Shown piece after piece: positions 57,952-64,000 of a DNA stretch of 64,000 bases (position 1 is its first letter; each line of letters begins with the position of its first letter). The DNA comes from Mycobacteroides abscessus ATCC 19977 (GTDB taxonomy: Bacteria > Actinomycetota > Actinomycetes > Mycobacteriales > Mycobacteriaceae). Where the stretch lies: the NCBI RefSeq assembly GCF_000069185.1, contig NC_010397.1, forward strand, positions 496,001-560,000. The letters are read 5' to 3'. Below the pieces are notes generated by a model. That model saw only the letters and a program-made list of their open reading frames with translations. It had not been told where the DNA came from and did no database searches. Both the position numbers and the translations under genes were made by a program.

Positions 57952-59288
57952 CCCAGCTTCTTGAAGACGCCCTTGGCCAGGCCGATGACCCATCCGGCCG
58001 CGCCAGGGCCGAAGGCGCGATCCCAATTGAGTTGGAAGCTGACCACATACGGTTGCCGGGTGCGGTCCTCGGCGTACCAGCTGAAGGTCAGGTCACCGGG
58101 TAGGTTGCCGCCCTTGGCGCCGATGTAGCGCCAGTTTTCGCTGTGCAGATCGATGCCGGGTTCCGCGGCCAGGATGTCACGTACCGGTGCTGCCGGGCCG
58201 ACGGCGACCTTCTGCAAGGCCGCGTGCACACGGCAGATGTCTTCGGCGCTGCCGTACCACTCGATGCCGTATTTGGATGCGGGCGTGGTGGTCCGGTCCG
58301 GGTCCAGCTTGTAGTCGTGCGTGTCGGCTTCGGCGAGCATGCGGCCGCGCTGCTCGGGTGTCGTGGCGTCCTTCCACTGTTGACGCACATCGGGGATGCC
58401 CCAGCCGATATTGAACAGCTCGTGCATGGTGGGGAACGGAGTCATCGATGCGGGGTCATGATGCCCGGCATCGGCGAGAGCCTTCTCGATCGCGTGGCGG
58501 CCGACACGGTTGATCAACATGTCGGTGCCCATGTTGTCGCTCACCGAGATCATCTTCTGGGCGGCGGTACGTACCGACACCGTCGATCCCGTCGGGAGTT
58601 TGTCCATCGAGCTGCCGAGCGCCTTGCCGCGGTCGGTGACGGTCAGCTGGTCATCCCATCTGAGTGTGCCGGCGTTGATCGCGGTTCCCGCGGCCAACAG
58701 CACGTAAAGCTTGAAGACCGAAGCCAGGGGCATCGCTTGGGACGTGTTGGTTCCGGCGATCTGCTGGCATTGCCCGTCGACGATCTTGGAGGCCCGGTAG
58801 GAGTACCGGCCGCCGGACGCCGATAACGCGGCATCCACATCGGACCAGTTGGCAATGGTCGGTGGCTGCTGGTACGGCACCAGCCGGTCCACATCGCCCT
58901 TGTCATTGGTGCGTAGTCCGATGTCCACATTGGCGCCGTAGGGCGCGATCAAGTGGACGGTGGAGCTGTTCGCCCCGAGATCCACCGAGCTGACCTTGTA
59001 AGGACGGTCGACCCACAGCTTGGTCATGATCTCGGTGTAGTCGTCGACCTTGTTGGCGGCGGCCATCGTCGCCACACCCTGCTTGCCGATCGGCCAGTTC
59101 GAGTTGAGCATGTCGATCAGCTGTTGCGACCGCAGGCCCGGCGGCGTGCTGGTATCGACATCACCGTGGGGTACCTGGCGCAGCTTGATGCCGCACCCCG
59201 CCGTGCCACCCAGTGCCAGAGTCACCGCGGCCACCGTGCACACGGAAACGGCGCGCGTCATACGCGCGCGTAGCGAACCCTCGTTCAC
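57948..59288 (-). CDS. lpqF: LpqF-like lipoprotein with beta-lactamase/serine hydrolase domain
   Basis: From GTG 59288 the product is 446 residues; an ATG at 59261 is an alternative. The signal peptide ends in GTAGC (Cys32). A DUF/NTF2-like part (about 55-145) precedes a class A beta-lactamase-like domain with SxxK Ser190/Lys193 (ASVFK), SDN at 250-252, and KGG in the place of the KTG triad. Ser and Lys are kept, so it may be an active hydrolase or a penicillin-binding protein. The GTG overlaps the mhuD TGA (GTGA), an order shared with Rv3592-Rv3593. Confidence 0.87.
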   Translation of the reverse strand: MNEGSLRARMTRAVSVCTVAAVTLALGGTAGCGIKLRQVPHGDVDTSTPPGLRSQQLIDMLNSNWPIGKQGVATMAAANKVDDYTEIMTKLWVDRPYKVSSVDLGANSSTVHLIAPYGANVDIGLRTNDKGDVDRLVPYQQPPTIANWSDVDAALSASGGRYSYRASKIVDGQCQQIAGTNTSQAMPLASVFKLYVLLAAGTAINAGTLRWDDQLTVTDRGKALGSSMDKLPTGSTVSVRTAAQKMISVSDNMGTDMLINRVGRHAIEKALADAGHHDPASMTPFPTMHELFNIGWGIPDVRQQWKDATTPEQRGRMLAEADTHDYKLDPDRTTTPASKYGIEWYGSAEDICRVHAALQKVAVGPAAPVRDILAAEPGIDLHSENWRYIGAKGGNLPGDLTFSWYAEDRTRQPYVVSFQLNWDRAFGPGAAGWVIGLAKGVFKKLG

Positions 59289-59602
59289 GCCTTGGCGGCG
59301 GCCCCGGTCACGTCGAGCACAACCTCGAACTCCAACAGGTGAGCGCCCGTGGCCACGGGTTTGGCCTGCTGGCCGGCGTGTGCTTCGACCGCCGGACCGG
59401 TGGCCCAGGCCTGGAAGGCCTCCTCGGACTCCCACTGGGTGACCACGAAGTACCGGTCCTCGCCCTTCACGGGGCGAAGTAGCTGAAAGCCCAGGAATCC
59501 GGGCTGGTTCTCCACAGCCCCGGCCCGGTGAGCGAACCGCTTCTCCAGCTCCGGACCTGCACCTTCGGGGATCTCGATTGCGTTGATCTTCACCACGGAC
59601 AT
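59285..59602 (-). CDS. mhuD: Heme-degrading monooxygenase MhuD
   Basis: 105 residues, the length of the M. tuberculosis enzyme. The key residues are in place: Asn7 (KINAIEI), Trp66 (FQAWATG) and the heme ligand His75 (VEAHAGQ). It is a small ferredoxin-like dimer that opens heme to mycobilin and frees iron without releasing CO. Its presence lets the cell use host heme as an iron source. It is first in a two-gene operon with lpqF and diverges from the hydrolase gene, whose start is 44 bases away. Confidence 0.94.
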   Translation of the reverse strand: MSVVKINAIEIPEGAGPELEKRFAHRAGAVENQPGFLGFQLLRPVKGEDRYFVVTQWESEEAFQAWATGPAVEAHAGQQAKPVATGAHLLEFEVVLDVTGAAAKA

Positions 59603-59645
59603 GGGACAAGGCTACCGGTCCGGCGAAGTGATGGAGGCAGGCATC

Positions 59646-60446
59646 ATGAGTGGCATGCAGCGCGACCACATCACCGATCACGGCGGGCATGCCGACGGCC
59701 CCACGCTGGTGCTGGTGCATGGGCTGATGGGCCGGGGCACCACCTGGTCGCGGCAACTACCGTGGCTACGTGGCCTCGGCCGCGTCTACACCTACGACGC
59801 ACCGTGGCATCGCGGTGGTGACGTCCGTGATGCACAACCGGTTTCGACGGAGCGCTACGTGGACGCGCTGGCCGAGGCGGTGCGGTCGGTGGGTGCACCG
59901 GTGGTGCTCATCGGGCACTCGATGGGTGGGTTGCACTCGTGGTGCCTGGCCGCGCAGCGCCCCGATCTGGTGTCCGCCCTGGTGGTTGAGGATATGGCGC
60001 CGGATTTCGTGGGCGGGACGACCGGCCCGTGGGAGCCCTGGCTGTATTCGTGGCCGGAGGTCTTCACCTCCGCCGGGGAATTCACCGCGCGCTTCGGCGA
60101 GATCGCGGGCCGCTACTTCCGGGAGGCGTTCGATCGCGTTGACGATGGCTGGAGGCTGCACGGGCCCATCGAGGAATGGATATCCACGGCCGCCGAGTGG
60201 GGAGTTCGCGACTTCTGGGACCAGTGGCGAGCGGTTCAGTGCCCGGCGCTGCTGCTGGAGGCCGACGACACGGTGACCCCGGCCGGGCAGATGCAGAAAA
60301 TGTCCGAAATAGGGCGGCGAACAACGTATTTCAAGATCGCCGGCTCGGGACATCTGATGCACGACGATTCACCGAAGCTTTACCGCAGCGCCGTCTCCGA
60401 CTTCCTCGCGGCGCCGGGTGCGCCAGGGGCGTCGGTCGTAGCCTGA
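59646..60446 (+). CDS. Alpha/beta hydrolase (Rv3591c-like)
   Basis: From ATG 59646, with GGAGG about ten bases upstream, the product is 266 residues; a longer open frame would overlap mhuD. LVLVHGLMGRG is the oxyanion block, GHSMGG the nucleophile elbow (Ser92), LLLEADDTV the acid and GSGHLMHDD the His. The substrate is unknown. It lies four bases before the phospholipase C gene, so they are probably cotranscribed. Confidence 0.88.
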   Translation: MSGMQRDHITDHGGHADGPTLVLVHGLMGRGTTWSRQLPWLRGLGRVYTYDAPWHRGGDVRDAQPVSTERYVDALAEAVRSVGAPVVLIGHSMGGLHSWCLAAQRPDLVSALVVEDMAPDFVGGTTGPWEPWLYSWPEVFTSAGEFTARFGEIAGRYFREAFDRVDDGWRLHGPIEEWISTAAEWGVRDFWDQWRAVQCPALLLEADDTVTPAGQMQKMSEIGRRTTYFKIAGSGHLMHDDSPKLYRSAVSDFLAAPGAPGASVVA

Positions 60447-60450
60447 AGCG

Positions 60451-61890
60451 ATGAGCCCGCTGACCCGCCGCCGCCTGCTCACGTCGGCGGCGGGCACCGC
60501 GGCGTTCAGTGCCGCCGTCTCGCTCATGCCCGCCAACCTCCAGCGTGTCCTGGCCCAGCCGGCACCCAGAAGCGGTTCGCTCAGGGACGTCGAGCACGTG
60601 GTGGTCCTCATGATGGAGAACCGGTCCTTCGATCATTACTTCGGCACCCTGTCCGGTGTCAGGGGCTTTGACGACCCGACCGCCGTCACCCTCTCGACAG
60701 GTAAATCCGTCTTCCATCAGCCCGACCCGCAGAACCCCGACGGTTACTTGCTGCCCTTCCACCTCGACACCGCGGTGAACAGCGTGCAGAAGATCCCCAC
60801 GACCAGTCACGCCTGGTCGGTGCAGCACGACTCGTGGAACCACGGGAAGATGGACAACTGGATGGCTGCTCATCGCAAGGCCGACGGTGAGCATTACCCG
60901 TATGTGATGGGCTATTACGAGCGGGCGGACATTCCCTTTCATTTCGCGCTCGCCGAGGCGTTCACCGTCTGCGACAACTTTCACTCCTCGGTGATGGGGC
61001 CCACCTGGCCCAACCGGATGATGTGGATGACCGGCACCATCGATCCCGACGCCGCGCACGGCGGCCCGATCATCCGGAATACCCCCGTGTCCGGTGGCTA
61101 TGGCTGGACCACCTACGCCGAACGGCTGGAGGCCGCCGGTGTGAGTTGGCGCGTGTATGCCGAAGAGGACGACTACGGCGGCTGCAATGTGTTGAAGCTA
61201 TTCAGCCGCTTTCAGCGGAGTAGACCCGGGGAACCCTTATACGACAAGGGGATAGCCCCCGTACGTGCCACGCAGTTCGAAGACGACGCGCGAGCGGGAA
61301 GATTGCCCGCGGTGTCCTGGCTCATCATGACGAGCACCGCGAGTGAACATCCGGACTATCGGCCGGCCGATGGCGCGGCGTACATCGCGAGCAAGATTGA
61401 CGCGATCGCCGCCAACCCCGAGGTGTGGGCCAAGACGGTATTCATCCTCAACTACGACGAGAACGATGGCCTGTTCGACCACGTGGTGCCGCCGACGCCG
61501 CCGCCCGGTACTCCCGGAGAGTGGGTCAAGGGTGTGCCGATAGGCGGCGGATTCCGGGTGCCGGCCATCGTGATTTCGCCGTGGTCGGTCGGCGGGTGGG
61601 TGGCCGGCGAGTCCTTTGACCACACCTCGGTACTGCGATTCCTTGAAGAGTTCACGGGTGTGCGCGAGCCGAACATCTCGGGGTGGAGGCGCAAAACATT
61701 TGGGAATCTGCTCTCGGCCTTCGGGTTCGACAGCCCGGTGCGGCCGGCGCCGGAGTTGCCGGACACCGCTGCGGTGGTTGCGGCCGCCGATCGTACGGAC
61801 ACCCGGCCGCCGCCGGTGATACCGCCAGCGCCGCAGACCAGCCCGGTTCAAGAACCGGGCTCGCGTCCGCGGCGGTACCCACGCCGCTAG
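60451..61890 (+). CDS. plc: Tat-exported phospholipase C
   Basis: 479 residues. The N-terminus TRRRLLTSAAGTAAFSAAVS is a twin-arginine signal. EHVVVLMMENRSFDHYFGTLSGVRGF is the conserved phosphoesterase start with the catalytic/metal Asn, and NYDENDGLFDHVVPP and DHTSVLRFLEEFTG match the rest of the bacterial phospholipase C/acid phosphatase family. It is somewhat shorter than M. tuberculosis PlcA-D. A PLC has been reported to matter in M. abscessus infection of amoebae and macrophages; this looks like that gene, by context. Confidence 0.93.
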   Translation: MSPLTRRRLLTSAAGTAAFSAAVSLMPANLQRVLAQPAPRSGSLRDVEHVVVLMMENRSFDHYFGTLSGVRGFDDPTAVTLSTGKSVFHQPDPQNPDGYLLPFHLDTAVNSVQKIPTTSHAWSVQHDSWNHGKMDNWMAAHRKADGEHYPYVMGYYERADIPFHFALAEAFTVCDNFHSSVMGPTWPNRMMWMTGTIDPDAAHGGPIIRNTPVSGGYGWTTYAERLEAAGVSWRVYAEEDDYGGCNVLKLFSRFQRSRPGEPLYDKGIAPVRATQFEDDARAGRLPAVSWLIMTSTASEHPDYRPADGAAYIASKIDAIAANPEVWAKTVFILNYDENDGLFDHVVPPTPPPGTPGEWVKGVPIGGGFRVPAIVISPWSVGGWVAGESFDHTSVLRFLEEFTGVREPNISGWRRKTFGNLLSAFGFDSPVRPAPELPDTAAVVAAADRTDTRPPPVIPPAPQTSPVQEPGSRPRRYPRR

Positions 61891-62099
61891 TAGCGCGTCC
61901 GGATGGCTTCCATTTCATGCCGTTGCCGCTCCAGATCGCGATCCTCGGCGAACGTGCCACCCATCGGCGCGGCAATCCGGAACTGATCGAGATGAATCCG
62001 GAATGTCTTGTTGCGCCGGGCGATCCAGCTGAGTGCGATCGCCAGGGCGAAGGGCGACAACATGACGAGGGTGGCGGCGATAATGGCCATGGCGCTCAT
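61887..62099 (-). CDS. Small single-helix membrane protein
   Basis: 70 residues from ATG. One membrane helix (about 4-25) is followed by a charged tail (RNKTFRIHLDQFRIAAPMGG, then EDRDLERQRHEMEAIRTRY). No family is recognised, but the codon use is normal and it is short and well bounded: the stop overlaps the plc stop by 4 bp and it diverges from the GlxA gene. Confidence 0.65.
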   Translation of the reverse strand: MSAMAIIAATLVMLSPFALAIALSWIARRNKTFRIHLDQFRIAAPMGGTFAEDRDLERQRHEMEAIRTRY

Positions 62100-62161
62100 T
62101 GTGTTCGGATAAATATCGCGCCAACAGTGGCGGAATTGACGACCTTCGATAATATTCAGCC

Positions 62162-63118
62162 ATGTTGCGTTCGGTTGCCGCGCTGGTGCTCGATCGGGTG
62201 GCCGTATTCGAGTTCGGCGTCATCTGCGAGGTGTTCGGTATCGACCGCGCTCGAGACGGCGTCCCGAACTTCGACTTCCGGGTGTGCGGCGTGGAACCCG
62301 GCGTGCCTTTGCGGACCACCGTCGGAGCGTCATTGATCCCCGATCACGGACTTGAGGGTCTGGCCGATGCGGATCTGGTTGCGCTTCCGGCACGTCCGTT
62401 CACCGAGGGCTATCCGCAGGAGGCGCTTGACGCGGTGCGGGCCGCCTCGGAGCGGGGCGCGACCATCCTGACCGTCTGCTCGGGCGCCTTCATCGCCGGT
62501 GCGGCCGGCCTGTTGGACGGTCGGCGCTGCACCACGCATTGGATGTACACCGACACACTGGCTCGCCAATACCCAACGGCGACAGTGGATCGGGACGTGC
62601 TGTTCGTGGACGACGGTGATCTGATCACCAGCGCCGGGACCGCTGCGGGCATCGATGCCTGTCTGCATTTGGTGCGTCGTGAGCTGGGCAGCGAGATCAC
62701 CAACAGGATCGCGCGCCGCATGGTGGTGCCGCCCCAACGTGCCGGTGGTCAGCGTCAATTCATCCCGCAGCCGGTTCCTGACATGGTGGCCGATGGATTC
62801 GGAGAATTGTGCGACTGGCTGATCGAGAATATCGACCAGTCCCATACGGTGGCGGAACTTGCGGCGCGCGTGCATATGTCGACCCGCACATTTGCGCGCA
62901 AGTTCACCGATCAGACCGGTGTGACGCCGATGCGCTGGATCATCGACCAGCGGGTGCTGCGGGCCCGCCGGCTGCTGGAGGAGACGGGCCTGGACATCGA
63001 TACCGTGGCGGCGCGCAGCGGTTTTGGCACCGCGATCTTGTTGCGCCATCACTTCCGGCGCGGTGTGGGCATCACGCCCACCGATTACCGCAAGGCCTTT
63101 GCGGTAGCCGCGCGCTAG
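62162..63118 (+). CDS. GlxA-type transcriptional regulator (DJ-1/PfpI plus AraC domains)
   Basis: 318 residues. The N-terminal class-I-glutamine-amidotransferase-like domain (about 1-165) has TVCSGAFIAGAAGLLDGRRCTTHW, with the elbow Cys present. The C-terminal AraC double HTH covers about 215-315 (HTVAELAARVHMSTRTFARKFTDQTGVTPMRWIIDQRVLRAR, then GFGTAILLRHHFRRGVGITPTDYRK). Such proteins are often activators of catabolic genes. The nearest divergent target is the small membrane protein. Confidence 0.92.
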   Translation: MLRSVAALVLDRVAVFEFGVICEVFGIDRARDGVPNFDFRVCGVEPGVPLRTTVGASLIPDHGLEGLADADLVALPARPFTEGYPQEALDAVRAASERGATILTVCSGAFIAGAAGLLDGRRCTTHWMYTDTLARQYPTATVDRDVLFVDDGDLITSAGTAAGIDACLHLVRRELGSEITNRIARRMVVPPQRAGGQRQFIPQPVPDMVADGFGELCDWLIENIDQSHTVAELAARVHMSTRTFARKFTDQTGVTPMRWIIDQRVLRARRLLEETGLDIDTVAARSGFGTAILLRHHFRRGVGITPTDYRKAFAVAAR

Positions 63119-63990
63119 CCGCCCTCGCCGGCCAGCGCGAACCGGCCGTCTGCCGTCTGTTCCACCAGCCCGTCGACCAGAAGCGAATCCAGCGCCCGGT
63201 CACGCTGCGTGATATCGGAGAGCCACGCCACGTCGAGTTGGGCCCTCGTCACCGGAATGCTGCTGCCGCGCAGAACATCCAGTAGCCGCCCACGCACCTG
63301 ACGATCGGTACCGGCGTATTTCTGTACGGGGCGTGCCGGGGCATCCAGCGGGGGCTGGCCCGCCTCATGCCATGCGCAAGAGCTCAGCGGACACATCGGG
63401 CATTGCGGGGTGCGGGCCGTGCATACCAGGGCGCCCAACTCCATGAGTGCCGCCGAAAAGCGGGCACCGTTCTCTGTTGGTAATAGTGCCTCGGCGTCGC
63501 GCAGGTCGCGTGCCGAGGGCGCCGAGTCGGCGACGCCGTGCACCACCCTTGCGATGACGCGGCGAACATTGGTGTCCACCACAGGAACTCGCTGTCCGTA
63601 TCCGAAACAGGCGATGGCGCGAGCCGTATAAGCGCCGACGCCGGGGAGTGTCAAGAGGGTCTCTACGTCGCCGGGCACCTGGTCGTCGTAGTCGCGGGCC
63701 AGTACCGTCGCGCACTCGTGCAGACGCATGGCGCGGCGGGGATAGCCGAGCTTTCCCCATGCGCGTAAGACCTCTGCCACAGAGGTTTTCGCCATCGCGG
63801 ACGGAACCGGCCACCGCGCTACCCATTCGCGCCACACCGGCTCGACCCGGGACACGGGCGTTTGCTGCAGCATCACCTCGCTGATGAGGATGTGCCACGG
63901 TGTCGCCTCGGGCCGGCGCCACGGCAGATCCCGTTCGGCAACATCGAACCAGCCCAAAAGTTCCTCAGGGCACAATGTCGGGTATGGCAT
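63115..63990 (-). CDS. mutY: A/G-specific adenine DNA glycosylase
   Basis: 291 residues from ATG 63990. SEVMLQQTPVSRV contains the catalytic Glu, LPGVGAYTARAI is the helix-hairpin-helix GPD region, and VVDTNVRRVI has the catalytic Asp. The iron-sulfur ligands read CTARTPQCPMCPLSSC, with a 6-2-4 spacing. It removes adenine opposite 8-oxoguanine. There is no full C-terminal NUDIX-like domain, only a winged-helix-like tail. The start is close to the window edge but complete. Confidence 0.93.
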   Translation of the reverse strand: MPYPTLCPEELLGWFDVAERDLPWRRPEATPWHILISEVMLQQTPVSRVEPVWREWVARWPVPSAMAKTSVAEVLRAWGKLGYPRRAMRLHECATVLARDYDDQVPGDVETLLTLPGVGAYTARAIACFGYGQRVPVVDTNVRRVIARVVHGVADSAPSARDLRDAEALLPTENGARFSAALMELGALVCTARTPQCPMCPLSSCAWHEAGQPPLDAPARPVQKYAGTDRQVRGRLLDVLRGSSIPVTRAQLDVAWLSDITQRDRALDSLLVDGLVEQTADGRFALAGEGG

Positions 63991-64000
63991 CTGATCCGAA

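Noticed and set aside
63900..64000. A MutY start outside the window
   Set aside because: The ATG at 63990 gives a normal MutY N-terminus (LLGWFDVAERDLPWR soon after), so the gene is taken as complete, although an upstream start cannot be fully excluded.

Overview
The window is a high-GC mycobacterial chromosome segment, most likely from the Mycobacteroides (abscessus/chelonae) group. From memory, its core gene order follows the M. tuberculosis stretch Rv3589 (mutY) to Rv3635: mutY, Rv3591c, mhuD, lpqF, clpC1, lsr2, lysS, coaX, panD, panC, Rv3603c-Rv3605c, folK-folB-folP-folE, ftsH, ephA, Rv3618, lpqG, hpt, tilS, Rv3626c, dacB, ppa, Rv3630-Rv3632, galE1, Rv3635. The PE/PPE/ESX genes that interrupt that stretch in M. 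tuberculosis are absent, and other genes stand in their place. There are no rRNA or tRNA genes, transposases, prophage genes or CRISPR arrays. The species cannot be fixed from sequence inspection alone.

Layout. 1-5.4 kb: a cut-off CPBP protease, a DoxX/TetR divergent pair around a perfect operator-like palindrome, a lipoprotein, a CocE-type hydrolase and a GT-C-like membrane protein. 5.4-10.5 kb: galE1, DUF2304, the polyprenyl-phosphate sugar synthase PpgS, a wax-ester-synthase/DGAT and a flippase-like protein (cell-wall sugar and lipid metabolism). 10.5-15.8 kb: a Pls/PosA-type single-module NRPS translationally coupled to an M1 peptidase. 16-21.8 kb: TerC behind a probable Mn2+ (yybP-ykoY) riboswitch, a class V aminotransferase behind a SAM-IV riboswitch, and a BVMO/SDR pair. 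21.8-30.7 kb: a URAD-like protein, an MmpS-like protein, ppa, dacB, a zinc metalloprotease, tilS, a second BVMO, hpt and two SIMPL proteins. 30.7-37.6 kb: an ADH/LLM/EphA operon, a gap with a candidate small RNA, a leaderless Coq4-like gene with a divergent TetR, and a VWA protein.

37.6-53.4 kb is the conserved housekeeping block. It holds ftsH, a folate operon (folE-folP-folB-folK plus DUF3180), a pantothenate/CoA operon (DUF2520-panC-panD-coaX), lysS, lsr2 and clpC1 with a strong terminator. 53.5-57.9 kb is a vitamin B12/cobalt locus: a BtuFDC-type importer on the minus strand and cbtB-cbtA on the plus strand, each led by its own cobalamin riboswitch in one 476-bp divergent spacer. 57.9-64 kb: lpqF-mhuD, an alpha/beta hydrolase, a Tat-exported phospholipase C, a GlxA-type regulator and mutY.

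The most interesting points are the NRPS/M1-peptidase coupling, four metabolite riboswitches (one a very compact B12 element), a candidate small RNA gene, a 31-bp tandem repeat related to a single copy elsewhere in the window, a likely frameshifted small membrane protein, and a URAD-like enzyme lacking its expected catalytic histidine.
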